NCBI GenBank assembly: GCA_019739225.1
Contig: JAHHDT010000006.1
Location: 1,039,501-1,103,500 of the forward strand
From: Aquamicrobium sp.
GTDB lineage: Bacteria > Pseudomonadota > Alphaproteobacteria > Rhizobiales > Rhizobiaceae
DNA length: 64,000 nt
Direction of reading: 5' to 3'
The notes under the pieces were generated by a model. It was given only the letters and a program-made list of their open reading frames with translations, was not told the origin of the DNA and made no database searches. Position numbers and translations under genes: made by a program. Below are positions 9,248-17,766 of this stretch, in pieces; positions within the stretch are counted from its first letter, which is position 1; each line of letters starts with the position of its first letter.

Positions 9248-10282
9248 TCATTTCCCTTTTTCGATTGCCTGGCGAGCCAGTGCCGCCAGCAGGCGCACGG
9301 CCTGACCGTAGGTTTTCGCCTTTTCCGGGTTGGAGGCATTGCCGTCGAGGGCGCGCTTGTAGACGCCCTGGCAGATCGCGGCGAGCCGGAAGAAGGAGAA
9401 GGCGAGATAGAAAACCCAGTTGTCTATGCCGGAAATGCCGCGACGCTCGCAGTAGCGGGCGACGTATTCGGCCTCCGACGGCAGGCCGAGCGCCTGGCGA
9501 TCCATGCCTCCGAGCCCGCGAAAGCCGGAATCGTGGGGCAGCCGCCATTGCATGCACTGATAGGCGATGTCGGCAAAGGGATGGCCGAGTGTTGACAGTT
9601 CCCAGTCGAGTACGGCGATCACTTCGGGCCGGTCGTGAGCGAATATCATGTTGTCGAGGCGGTAATCGCCGTGAACGAGCGAGACCTGACCGTCATCGGC
9701 GACCTGATTGCTCTCAAGCCAGGCGATCAGCGCATCCATGTCTTCGACCTTGTCGGTCTCGGAAGCGCGGTACTGGGTGGTCCAGCGTCCGAACTGTCGC
9801 TCGAAATAGCTGCCCGGCTTGCCGAAGTCGCTGAGCCCGGCGGCCTCGATGTCGACATCGTGCAGGGCTGCAAGCACCGCATTCATAGCGTCGCTGGTCG
9901 CGCTGCGTTCCTCGTTCGTTGCAAGGTCGGGTAGTGCCGGGTCCCACAGGATGCGCCCGTCGACGAACGCCATGACGTAGAACATGCGGCCTATCGGCGA
10001 GGCCTCCTCCGACAGGTAGAGGACTTCCGGAACGGGCACGGCCGTGTTCTTCAGCGCCTTCATGACCCGGAATTCGCGATCGACCTGGTGCGCCGATTTC
10101 AGCAACTCGCCCGGCGGCTTGGCGCGTAGCACATAGCGGCCGCTTTCAGCATCCAGCGCATAGGTGGGGTTCGACTGGCCCGAGCCGAACTTGCGGATAT
10201 CCTTCAGACCCCTGAAGCCGGGGACATGCTTTTCGAGATAGGGAGCCAGCGCTGCCGCATCGAGCGCGTTCGGATCGCTCAT
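9248..10282 (-). CDS. APH-type phosphotransferase (ACAD10/11 kinase-domain-like, LvaA-like)
   Basis: A 344-residue aminoglycoside-phosphotransferase-fold kinase. The Brenner loop is 'SLVHGDYRLDNMIF' (catalytic Asp, metal-binding Asn) and the DFG-equivalent is 'VLDWELSTLGHPFADIAY'. This subfamily is the stand-alone counterpart of the kinase domain of human ACAD10/ACAD11 and of LvaA in the Pseudomonas putida levulinate pathway, which phosphorylates the 4-hydroxyl of 4-hydroxyacyl-CoAs before elimination by the partner dehydrogenase. The matching dehydrogenase is encoded nearby (12407-13657). Its start overlaps the MaoC stop by 4 nt. Resistance to an aminoglycoside is unlikely given this setting. 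Confidence 0.88.
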   Translation of the reverse strand: MSDPNALDAAALAPYLEKHVPGFRGLKDIRKFGSGQSNPTYALDAESGRYVLRAKPPGELLKSAHQVDREFRVMKALKNTAVPVPEVLYLSEEASPIGRMFYVMAFVDGRILWDPALPDLATNEERSATSDAMNAVLAALHDVDIEAAGLSDFGKPGSYFERQFGRWTTQYRASETDKVEDMDALIAWLESNQVADDGQVSLVHGDYRLDNMIFAHDRPEVIAVLDWELSTLGHPFADIAYQCMQWRLPHDSGFRGLGGMDRQALGLPSEAEYVARYCERRGISGIDNWVFYLAFSFFRLAAICQGVYKRALDGNASNPEKAKTYGQAVRLLAALARQAIEKGK

Positions 10283-10773
10283 GCGTCCTCCCTTTTGCGC
10301 TCTATCGCCGCGAGCGTGAGCCAGCGCGCGGTAAGGGCCGGCTTCTTCGAGCCTTCGATCTCAATCGTGACGTCGTAGTTCAGGTGAATCCAGCCGGAAG
10401 GACGCGCGGTCATTTCCGCCAGCTTGAAACGCGCGCGGATGCGCGCGCCCGACTTGACCGGCGAAACGAAGCGCAGCCGGTCGAAGCCGTAGTTCACGCC
10501 CATCCCGGCTTCGCGGATCGGGGGAATCGTCTCGTAAGCCATGGCCGAAAGCAGCGAGAGCGACAGGAAGCCGTGAGCAATGGTTCCGCCGAATGGCGTT
10601 TCGGCCGCCGCGCGTTCCGGGTCCACGTGGATGAACTGATGGTCGTCGGTCGCGTCGGCGAACTTGTCGATGATCTCCTGGGACACCACGCGCCAGGGCG
10701 ACACGCCGATCTCCTGGCCGACCGCTTTTTTGGCTTCCTCGAGTGGAAGCGGTTCTTTCTGGCTGTTGCTCAT
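10279..10773 (-). CDS. MaoC-family enoyl-CoA hydratase/dehydratase
   Basis: A 164-residue hot-dog-fold protein with the hydratase signature around 'FADATDDHQFIHVDPERAA', where Asp and His of the D-x(4)-H motif are the catalytic pair of R-specific enoyl-CoA hydratases, followed by 'GGTIAHGFLSLSLL'. The expected activity is reversible hydration of a 2-enoyl-CoA in the cytoplasm. The gene lies 10 nt downstream of the SDR and overlaps the kinase gene by 4 nt, so it belongs to the same minus-strand operon. In an ACAD10/11-type scheme it would hydrate the 2-enoyl-CoA formed by phosphate elimination. Confidence 0.9.
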   Translation of the reverse strand: MSNSQKEPLPLEEAKKAVGQEIGVSPWRVVSQEIIDKFADATDDHQFIHVDPERAAAETPFGGTIAHGFLSLSLLSAMAYETIPPIREAGMGVNYGFDRLRFVSPVKSGARIRARFKLAEMTARPSGWIHLNYDVTIEIEGSKKPALTARWLTLAAIERKREDA

Positions 10774-10783
10774 CTAGCTCGCA

Positions 10784-11596
10784 TCATTCCTTGAAAAGCG
10801 TCATGCCATGCTGGACCGACTGGCCGCCGTCCAGTGGCAGGATCGCGCCGGTCACATAGCTCCCCGCCCTGCTGCACAGATACAGGGTCGCGCCCGCTAT
10901 GTCATCCGGTGCGCCGATGCGCCCGATCGGCACGCGCTTGCCGACCTTGTCGGCCTGTTCGTCGGTCGCCGTGGCAAAGGCCGTCATCCGGCTCTGGAAG
11001 GGGCCAGGCGCGAAGGCGTTGACTGTGATGCGTCGTGCCGCGAGTTCGTTGGCCAGCGTGCGGGTGAGATGATGAACCGCGGCTTTGGAGGCCGTGTAGG
11101 AATATGCGCCGTCCGCCATCGGCTGCGTTCCCATGACCGAGCCAAGATTGATGATGCGGGCGGGGTCCTGATCGCTCGCCGCCTTTTCCAGTAGCGGCGT
11201 CAGTTCCCGGGTGAGGTGAAACAGGCCGGCGACGTTGACGCCGAGCACTTTTGCCCAGGCGCTGTACGGAAAATCCTCATATTCCGCGCCCCAGGAGACG
11301 CCTGCATTGTTGATGAGGATGTGCAGGGTGTCTGTCCGGCCACGCACCTCGCCTACAAGCGCAGCAATGCCTTCCTCCGTGCTGACGTCGCCGGCAAACC
11401 CTTCGGCGCTGCCCTTGCCGAGAGTGTTGAGCTCTTCGGCCACACGGGCGCAATCGGCACCCTTGCGCGAGGCAATCAGGACGCGCGCGCCGCCTTGCAC
11501 GAGACCGGTCGCAGCCATTCGGCCGATGCCGGTTGCAGCGCCTGTCACCAGCGCGGTCTTGCCGGCCACCGAAAAGAGTTCGTCCAGATACGCCAT
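10784..11596 (-). CDS. SDR-family oxidoreductase
   Basis: About 270 residues starting 'MAYLDELFSVAGKTALVTGAAT'. The start is set at the ATG at 11596 because a GGAGG lies 5 nt upstream; the adjacent ATG at 11599 is the alternative. A longer open frame reaches 11827 but crosses the divergent promoter and operator. The cofactor motif is 'GAATGIGR', followed by 'NNAG' and catalytic 'YTASKAAVHHLTR'. It is a classical SDR of the 3-oxoacyl reductase/alcohol dehydrogenase type. It is the first gene of the minus-strand operon SDR-MaoC-kinase-SDR and is read divergently from the TetR gene. Confidence 0.9.
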   Translation of the reverse strand: MAYLDELFSVAGKTALVTGAATGIGRMAATGLVQGGARVLIASRKGADCARVAEELNTLGKGSAEGFAGDVSTEEGIAALVGEVRGRTDTLHILINNAGVSWGAEYEDFPYSAWAKVLGVNVAGLFHLTRELTPLLEKAASDQDPARIINLGSVMGTQPMADGAYSYTASKAAVHHLTRTLANELAARRITVNAFAPGPFQSRMTAFATATDEQADKVGKRVPIGRIGAPDDIAGATLYLCSRAGSYVTGAILPLDGGQSVQHGMTLFKE

Positions 11597-11645
11597 CATT
11601 TCCTCCCTTGGCGCGGCGGGCAGGGGGAAAATCGTACCCGCCGCG

Positions 11646-11670
11646 TTGACAACATACCCGGTAGTATGTT
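11646..11670. promoter_or_regulatory. TetR-type operator palindrome in the divergent promoter region
   Basis: At 11651-11670 the arms aacatac and gtatgtt form a 7-bp inverted repeat around ccggta. A consensus -35 box TTGACA (11646-11651) abuts it on the plus strand, although the -10 that would go with it is poor. It lies between the divergent SDR operon and the TetR gene, which is where a TetR protein of this family would bind to control both. The binding itself is inferred. Confidence 0.6.
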
Positions 11671-11759
11671 CATCATTTCGATACCCGTAAAGGCCCGACG
11701 CGAATTTGCTCCGCTGTTCGCACAACGAGGATGCCGGCGGGTCGGGAGGTTGCTGCGCA

Positions 11760-12406
11760 ATGACGCTTGGCGTGCGCGAACATGTCCAGGAAAGCTCGCG
11801 AGCCGATATTCTCGAGGCGGCCGCCAAGCTGTTTCATGGAGCGCGGCTACACCGAAACGTCCATCGACGACGTCGCCCGCAGCCTCGGCGCCACCAAGGG
11901 GCGCATATACCACCATTTCCGTTCCAAGGCGGACATCTTCGCGGAGGTGTTCCGTGTCGGCATGGAGATGAATTACGCGGCGATCGAGCCTTACCGCGCC
12001 ATGTCCGATCCGGTGGCGCGCTGGCGGCACATGGCGTTTGCGCACGCCATCCAGATGATCACGACCAAGCCGTTCCAGCGCACGGTATGGGTAGGCGTGA
12101 AGATGCATCTGCGCGGCGCGACAACGCCCGAGCAACGCAGCTGTCTTTGCCGAACTGATCGAATATCGCACCAACTACGGCAACGTTTTTCGCGAAGACG
12201 CTCGTTGCACGGGACGTGAGCGCGGCGACTTCCGTTTCGACGATTTGAGCATCGCCAACCAGTTGATGTTCGTCGTGCTCAACTCGCCGATCTTCTGGTA
12301 CTCGCCGCGCGTCGGGGAAACCCGCGCCGACATCGAGGATCTCGCACGAAAGGTCGTCACCGCCGCCTATCGCGGCCTGGGCGGCAAGGAGGAACAATCG
12401 AGCACC
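11760..12406 (+). pseudogene. TetR-family transcriptional regulator, interrupted by two frameshifts
   Basis: Pieced together over three reading frames this is a full-length (~215 aa) TetR protein. Frame A (from ATG 11760) gives 'MTLGVREHVQESSRADILEA'. After an extra base in the T run at 11832-11834, frame B gives 'FMERGYTETSIDDVARSLGA' and 'TKGRIYHHFRSKADIF', the DNA-binding helix-turn-helix. After another extra base near 12139, frame C gives 'AVFAELIEYRTNYG' and the ligand-binding C terminus to 'YRGLGG'. Frame C has no stop and runs straight into the acyl-CoA dehydrogenase at 12407. Either the gene is broken or the assembly has single-base errors. If intact it would repress the divergent SDR operon and its own downstream operon. 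Confidence 0.8.
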
Positions 12407-13657
12407 ATGACGAAGAACCCCGAGATGAATCTCGGCATGACCGAGCGGCTGAAGCCGATCCACGACAAGGTCGCGCAGATGGTGCGCGAGGAGATCATCC
12501 CGCTTGACGAAGAGTTCCTGGCGGAAGTCGGCAAGGATGGCGATCGCTGGAGCTATACGCCACGGCAGACCGAGATTCTCGAAGGGCTGAAGGCAAAGGC
12601 GCGCGAGCGCGGACTTTGGAACTTCTGGCTCACCCATTCCGACCGGGGCTACGGCCTGTCGACCGTGGAGTATGCCTATCTGGCAGAGGAAATGGGCAAG
12701 GCACACCTGGGCGCCGAGACCTTCAACTGCTCCGCGCCCGACACCGGCAACATGGAGGTGCTGGAGCGCTACGGCACGCAGGCGCACAAGGACCGCTGGC
12801 TGGCGCCGCTGCTGGAAGGCAAGATCCGCTCCGCCTATCTGATGACCGAGCCGGACGTCGCATCGTCGGATGCCACCAACATCGCCATGCGCTGCGAACG
12901 CGACGGCGACCATTATGTGCTCAACGGCGAGAAGTGGTGGTCGTCGGGTGCGGGCGACCCGCGCTGTGCGATCTACATCACCATGGTGAGCTCGCCCGAC
13001 GAGAGCCGGCCGAAGCACCAGCAGCACTCGATGATCCTCGTGCCGGCCGACACGCCCGGCGTCACCAAGCTCAGGGCGATGAAGGTCTATGGCGATGACG
13101 ATGCGCCGCACGGCCATCTGCATCTGCGCTTCGAGAATGTGCGGGTGCCGGCCGACAATCTCATCCTCGGCGAGGGGCGCGGGTTCGAGATCGCGCAAGG
13201 GCGGCTCGGGCCGGGACGCATCCACCACTGCATGCGTGCCATCGGCCAGGCGGAGATGGCGCTGGAACTGATGTGCCAGCGCTCGATGCGCCGCGAGGCG
13301 TTCGGCAAGCCGCTCGCGCAGCTTGGCGCCAACTATGACATCATTGCGGAATGCCGCATGGAGATCGAGATGGCCCGGCTTCTGTGCCTCAAGGCCGCCT
13401 GGATGATCGACCAGGGCGACAAGAAGGCCGCGGCCCCCTGGATCAGCCAGGTCAAGGTGGTTGCACCGCGCGTGGCGCTCAAGGTCACCGACGAAGCCGT
13501 GCAGATGTATGGCGGGCAGGGCATCAGCCAGGACACGCCGCTGGCGCGTTCATGGACCCATTTGCGCACGCTGCGCCTTGCGGACGGGCCGGATGCAGTC
13601 CATCGTCGTCAGGTGGCGCGCGAAGAGCTGCGTAAATACACGCAACAGAAGGTTTGA
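12407..13657 (+). CDS. Acyl-CoA dehydrogenase, ACAD10/11 (LvaC-like) type
   Basis: A 416-residue flavoprotein of the acyl-CoA dehydrogenase superfamily. FAD/substrate signatures 'YLMTEPDVASSDATN' and 'GEKWWSSGAGDP' are followed by the C-terminal helical domain with 'MYGGQGISQDTPLA' and 'LRLADGPDAVH'. The last motif replaces the usual 'EGT' and is characteristic of the ACAD10/11 subgroup, in which the enzyme works on 4-phosphooxyacyl-CoA. The ATG at 12407 has AAGGAGG at 12386-12392, 14 nt upstream, so the in-frame ATGs at 12425 and 12437 are also possible. The same frame is open upstream through the TetR remnant. The partner kinase is at 9248-10282. Confidence 0.9.
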   Translation: MTKNPEMNLGMTERLKPIHDKVAQMVREEIIPLDEEFLAEVGKDGDRWSYTPRQTEILEGLKAKARERGLWNFWLTHSDRGYGLSTVEYAYLAEEMGKAHLGAETFNCSAPDTGNMEVLERYGTQAHKDRWLAPLLEGKIRSAYLMTEPDVASSDATNIAMRCERDGDHYVLNGEKWWSSGAGDPRCAIYITMVSSPDESRPKHQQHSMILVPADTPGVTKLRAMKVYGDDDAPHGHLHLRFENVRVPADNLILGEGRGFEIAQGRLGPGRIHHCMRAIGQAEMALELMCQRSMRREAFGKPLAQLGANYDIIAECRMEIEMARLLCLKAAWMIDQGDKKAAAPWISQVKVVAPRVALKVTDEAVQMYGGQGISQDTPLARSWTHLRTLRLADGPDAVHRRQVAREELRKYTQQKV

Positions 13658-13658
13658 C

Positions 13659-14627
13659 ATGAAAGCCATCGTTGCAAACGAGTTCGGGCCGATCAGCCAG
13701 CTGCAATATGCGGACTGGCCCGAGCCCGTCGCGGCAGGCCGCACGGTCGTGATCGAAGCCGAGGTGATCGGGGTCAATTTTCCCGATGGGCTGCTGGTGC
13801 AAGGCCTCTACCAGATGAAGCCGCAGACGCCATTCGTGCCCGGCATGGAAGTGGCGGGTCGGGTCGTGGCGGTGGGCGACGAAGTCACCCGCTTCAAGAT
13901 CGGCGACCGTGTCGCTTCCGTGTCCTCGCTGGGTGCCTATGCGGAGCGGGTTGCCGCACACGAAGCGTCAGTGATGAAACTGCCGGACGCGATTTCCGGG
14001 CAGGATGCCTGCGCATTGCTCTGCGGTTTCGGCACCTCGCACCATGCGCTCAAGCAGCGCGGCCAGCTCCAGCCCGGCGAGACGCTGTGCGTGCTCGGCG
14101 CGTCGGGGGCCACCGGCGTGGCGGCCGTGCAGATCGGCAAGGCAATGGGGGCGCGGGTCATCGGTGTCGCTTCCAGCGAGGCGAAGCGCGAGATCGCCGG
14201 GCAATCCGGCGCCGACATCGTGCTCGGCTATGACAACCTCAAGGATGCCTTGAAGGATGCGACGGATGGCAAGGGCGTGGATGTCGCCTTCGACCCCGTC
14301 GGCGGAGACGCTTTCGATGCGTTGTCGCGGTCGATGGCCTGGAACGGCCGTCTGCTGGTGGTCGGTTTTGCCTCGGGCACGATCCCGAAACTGCCGGTGA
14401 ACCTGACACTGGTGAAAGGCTACAGCGTTGTCGGCGTGTTCTGGGGTGCTTTCACCCAGAAGGAACCTGCCGTCTATGCCGAGAATATGAAGGAACTGGT
14501 CGGCTGGCATCTTGCCGGCAAGGTGAAGCCGGTGATCGAGGGCGTCTATGCGCTCGCCGATGCGCCAGCCGTCCTGCAGCGCGTGCTTGGCCGCGGCGCG
14601 GCCGGCAAGATCGTGCTCAAGCCCTGA
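13659..14627 (+). CDS. NADPH:quinone oxidoreductase family protein (MDR)
   Basis: A 322-residue zinc-free medium-chain dehydrogenase/reductase. An N-terminal GroES-like domain ('PGMEVAGRVVAVGDEV') is followed by an NAD(P)-binding Rossmann domain with 'LGASGATGVAAVQIGKAMGA' and a shortened C terminus, matching quinone oxidoreductase/enoyl reductase-like members of about 325 aa. The start ATG is 2 nt after the acyl-CoA dehydrogenase stop, so the two are co-transcribed. It probably reduces an enone or enoyl intermediate of the pathway; the substrate is not deducible. Confidence 0.88.
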   Translation: MKAIVANEFGPISQLQYADWPEPVAAGRTVVIEAEVIGVNFPDGLLVQGLYQMKPQTPFVPGMEVAGRVVAVGDEVTRFKIGDRVASVSSLGAYAERVAAHEASVMKLPDAISGQDACALLCGFGTSHHALKQRGQLQPGETLCVLGASGATGVAAVQIGKAMGARVIGVASSEAKREIAGQSGADIVLGYDNLKDALKDATDGKGVDVAFDPVGGDAFDALSRSMAWNGRLLVVGFASGTIPKLPVNLTLVKGYSVVGVFWGAFTQKEPAVYAENMKELVGWHLAGKVKPVIEGVYALADAPAVLQRVLGRGAAGKIVLKP

Positions 14628-14640
14628 GGAGATGCCGCCA

Positions 14641-15681
14641 GTGTCCATTCCAGCCACGATGAACGCGCTTCTTCTGAGGAACGACGGCTATGCCCGGCAG
14701 CCGTCCGGCACCGTCCTGGAAGCGCTCGAGCCCTATGTCGAGGCCGGCACGATCGCTGTGCCCGAGCCGGAAGGGCGCCAGGTGCTGATCAAGGTGGACC
14801 TCGCCTCGATCAACCCGTCGGACGTCATGTTCGTGAAAGGCATGTATGGCCAGCCGCGCGTTCAGGGCCGGCCGGCTGGGTTCGAGGGTGTCGGCCATGT
14901 CGTTGCCGCCGGGCCGGAGCCGGAAGCACAGGCCCTGATGGGAAGGCGCATCGCGTTCGCAACCGGGCTTTCCAACTGGGGTAGCTGGGCCGACTACGCG
15001 GTTGCCGATGCGCCGGGGTGCATCCCGCTTCTCGATACGGTGCGGAACGAGGATGCGGCGGCGATGATCGTCAATCCGCTCACCGCGCTTGCGATGTTCG
15101 GTATCGTCAAGGAGGCGGGCGAGAAGGCATTTGTGCTGACCGCAGGCGCCAGCCAGCTCTGCAAGCTGATAATCAGCGTTGCCAGGGATGAAGGCTATCG
15201 CCCCATCGCGATCGTGCGCCGCGACGAGCAGATTGCGATGCTGAAGGAATTGGGCGCGGCCCACGTGCTCAACGCCGATGCGCTGGGATTCCGCGACGAA
15301 CTTGCCGCCGTGTTGCGCGAGGAAAAGCCGCGCATCTTCCTCGACGCAGTCACAGGGCCGCTGGCGGGCGCGATCTTCAACGCGATGGGCAGGCATGCGC
15401 GGTGGATCGTCTATGGCAGGCTCGACCCTGCCGCAACGCCCATCCCCGAGCCTGGCCAATTGATCTTCATGCACAAGAAGATCGAGGGTTTCTGGCTGGT
15501 CGAATGGATGCGGACTGCCGGCGCGGAGCGTCGCATGAGCGCGGTGGTGGAGGCGCAGAAGCGGTTCTCCGACGGGCGGTGGGCGACGGATGTGACAGCC
15601 GTGGTGCCGCTCTCGGAAGCGATCGAGCGCGTGCCGCAGGAACTGGCCAAGCCCAACGGCAAGGTTTTCATCGCGCCCTGA
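14641..15681 (+). CDS. Zinc-free MDR alcohol dehydrogenase/enoyl reductase-like protein
   Basis: About 346 residues with a GroES-like N-terminal domain ('ASINPSDVMFVKGMYG', 'RPAGFEGVGHVVAAG') and a Rossmann domain ('LTAGASQLCKLIISVARDEG'). No structural zinc Cys cluster is seen, so it is closer to quinone or crotonyl-CoA-type reductases than to zinc alcohol dehydrogenases. The start is uncertain: GTG 14641 lies 9 nt after GAGGAG and is preferred; ATG 14632 would sit directly on that site, and ATG 14659 is also in frame. It is 13 nt after the preceding MDR gene, in the same operon. Confidence 0.82.
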   Translation: MSIPATMNALLLRNDGYARQPSGTVLEALEPYVEAGTIAVPEPEGRQVLIKVDLASINPSDVMFVKGMYGQPRVQGRPAGFEGVGHVVAAGPEPEAQALMGRRIAFATGLSNWGSWADYAVADAPGCIPLLDTVRNEDAAAMIVNPLTALAMFGIVKEAGEKAFVLTAGASQLCKLIISVARDEGYRPIAIVRRDEQIAMLKELGAAHVLNADALGFRDELAAVLREEKPRIFLDAVTGPLAGAIFNAMGRHARWIVYGRLDPAATPIPEPGQLIFMHKKIEGFWLVEWMRTAGAERRMSAVVEAQKRFSDGRWATDVTAVVPLSEAIERVPQELAKPNGKVFIAP

Positions 15682-15782
15682 GCGCGAACGGGAGGCGCGG
15701 CGGCGGGGAGGCTGCCGCGAAAAGGGAGAAGATTTCGGGTGCGGTGACACAGAGCACCGGCCCGTGAGGAGGAGGAACACAT

Positions 15783-16658
15783 TTGGACGTCTTGCAGCTG
15801 ATCGTCAGCGGTCTCGCCAATGGCTGTGTCTACGGCCTCGTCGCGATGGGCTTCGTGCTGATCTACAAGGCAACCGAAGCGGTGAATTTCGCCCAGGGCG
15901 ATTTCATGATGCTCGGGGCCTTCATTTGTCTGGGGCTGACCAACCCGCAATTCATGGGCCTGCCTTTCTGGATTTCGGTGCCCATCGCCATCGCCGCCAT
16001 GGGGGCCTTCGGCTATGCGCTCGACCTAGTCGTGCTGCGCCGCATGTTCGGTCAGAGCCAGGTGGCGGTCATCATCCTGACGATCGCGCTCGGCTTTGTG
16101 CTGCGCTTCGCCGCCGGCCTGATCTGGGGGCACGAACCGATCTCGCTGCAGACCCCGATGGCCGGCAAATACGTCCGGTTCGGCGGGCTCGTGCTCGGTC
16201 TCAACGAGCTGATCATCATACTCGTGACGGTCGCGCTGACGGTCATCCTCTATTTCTACTTCAACCGCACCAAGCTCGGTGTGGCGATGCAGGCGTCGTC
16301 GCAGAACCAGCTCGCGGCCTACTACATGGGCATCCCCGTCAAGCGGATCCATTCGCTGATCTGGGCGCTTGCCGGCATGGTGGCAGCGGTTGCAGGCATC
16401 CTGTTCGCCTCCAAGGGCTCTATCGATCCGTCGATCGGCCTGCTTGGCATCAAGGCGTTCGCGGCGGCCGTGATCGGCGGTTTCGGCTCGCTGCCCGGCG
16501 CGTTGCTGGGCGGATTGATCGTCGGGCTGCTGGAACCATTCGCATCACGCTACATCGCAGCGGGCTACTCGCAAATCATGCCCTACCTGCTGCTCTTCCT
16601 GATCCTCGTCTTCCGACCGCACGGCATCCTCGCCCAGGTCCATCAGAAGAAGGTGTGA
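15783..16658 (+). CDS. livH: Branched-chain amino acid-type ABC transporter permease LivH
   Basis: A 291-residue inner-membrane permease with 8 or so hydrophobic segments and the LivH loop 'GIKAFAAAVIGGFGSLPGALLGG', which contacts the ATPase. The start is TTG 15783: a strong ribosome site (aggaggagga, 15767-15776) lies 6 nt upstream and no suitable in-frame ATG exists. With livM, livG, livF and the binding-protein gene at 21331 it makes a complete HAAT-family importer. Given the acyl-CoA genes on both sides, an organic or hydroxy acid is a more likely substrate than leucine, but that is inference. Confidence 0.93.
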   Translation: MDVLQLIVSGLANGCVYGLVAMGFVLIYKATEAVNFAQGDFMMLGAFICLGLTNPQFMGLPFWISVPIAIAAMGAFGYALDLVVLRRMFGQSQVAVIILTIALGFVLRFAAGLIWGHEPISLQTPMAGKYVRFGGLVLGLNELIIILVTVALTVILYFYFNRTKLGVAMQASSQNQLAAYYMGIPVKRIHSLIWALAGMVAAVAGILFASKGSIDPSIGLLGIKAFAAAVIGGFGSLPGALLGGLIVGLLEPFASRYIAAGYSQIMPYLLLFLILVFRPHGILAQVHQKKV

Positions 16659-16665
16659 GGCTGAC

Positions 16666-17766
16666 ATGCGGACGGTTTTCAAGACTTCCTACGACGCCGA
16701 CATCAACCTCTTCCGGCATGGCGCACAACGCGGCTGGTACATATTGCTGCTGGTGGTCATGCTTGTGCTGCCTCTGGGCGTCAGCAGCTTCGCCATTGGC
16801 GAGATGACCAACCTGCTCATCTGGTCGATCGCGTGCATGGGGCTGATGATCCTCGTCGGCCAGACCGGGCAGGCGAGCCTCGGCCACGCAGCCTTCCTGG
16901 CAATCGGCTGCTATGCCAACGTGCTGCTTCAGGAAAGGCTGGGCCTGCCGTTCATCCTGTCCTTCCCGTTGGCCGGACTGATCGCGGGCATCGCCGGCGC
17001 GCTCATCGCCCGGCCGATGACGAAGCTGCACGGCATCTATCTGGCGATCGGTACGCTGGCGATTGCGATCCTCGTCGACGACTTCATCGTCATCGCGGCG
17101 CCGCTGACCAATGGCGTGATCGGCCTGTTCGCGCCCGACATCGACATCTTCGGGCTCAGCTTCAACCGCTATGCCAATCCCGAGCGGCTTTACTACCTGA
17201 TCCTCGGTATCACGCTGCTGATCGTCCTCCTCTACCGCAACCTGCAGCGTTCGCCGCTCGGCCGCTCGTTCGCGGCGATCCGTGACTCGGAAATTTCGGC
17301 GCAGGCGATGGGCGTAAACGTGGCGCGGACCAAGGCCGTTTCCTTCGGCATCTCGGCCGGCATCACCGGGCTGGCCGGCGCCCTGATGGGACATTTCGCC
17401 GGCATCTTCAACAACGAGACCTTCAACATCATCATCTCGATCCAGCTTCTGCTGGCGATCGTGATCGGCGGGCTCGGTACGATCCACGGCGCATTTTTCG
17501 GCGCGGCCGTGGTTGCGCTGCTGCCGCAGGCGATTTCGATGTCGCGCGATCTTCTCAACCAGGTGCTCGGTGGCGGGTCGATCGCCATTCCCGGACTGGA
17601 ATCGGCCATCTTCGGCGCGATCCTGATCGCCTTCATCCTGTTCGAGCCGAGCGGCATCTACGGGCGCTGGTTCAAGATCAGAACCTATTTCGAGCTGTTC
17701 CCGTTCTATCGCCGCGACATGTTCCGCCGCCAGAAATCCTATCTGAAGACGGAGCGGATGCGATGA
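16666..17766 (+). CDS. livM: Branched-chain amino acid-type ABC transporter permease LivM
   Basis: A 366-residue inner-membrane permease of the LivM family with about 10 hydrophobic segments. 'LVGQTGQASLGHAAFLAIGCY' is the family hallmark and 'ILLAIVIGGLGTIHGAFFGA'-like sequence near residue 265 is the ATPase-contacting loop. It pairs with LivH to form the transmembrane channel. It starts 7 nt after livH and its stop overlaps the livG start (ATGA), so the genes are translationally coupled. Confidence 0.93.
   Translation: MRTVFKTSYDADINLFRHGAQRGWYILLLVVMLVLPLGVSSFAIGEMTNLLIWSIACMGLMILVGQTGQASLGHAAFLAIGCYANVLLQERLGLPFILSFPLAGLIAGIAGALIARPMTKLHGIYLAIGTLAIAILVDDFIVIAAPLTNGVIGLFAPDIDIFGLSFNRYANPERLYYLILGITLLIVLLYRNLQRSPLGRSFAAIRDSEISAQAMGVNVARTKAVSFGISAGITGLAGALMGHFAGIFNNETFNIIISIQLLLAIVIGGLGTIHGAFFGAAVVALLPQAISMSRDLLNQVLGGGSIAIPGLESAIFGAILIAFILFEPSGIYGRWFKIRTYFELFPFYRRDMFRRQKSYLKTERMR

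Noticed and set aside
9248..10282. Aminoglycoside phosphotransferase (antibiotic resistance) reading of the APH-fold gene
   Set aside because: Its operon partners are acyl-CoA enzymes and an ACAD10/11-type dehydrogenase is nearby, so a metabolic kinase is far more likely.
12245..12406. N-terminal extension of the acyl-CoA dehydrogenase from TTG 12245
   Set aside because: Residues in this stretch are the C terminus of the TetR protein; dehydrogenase similarity begins only after 12407.
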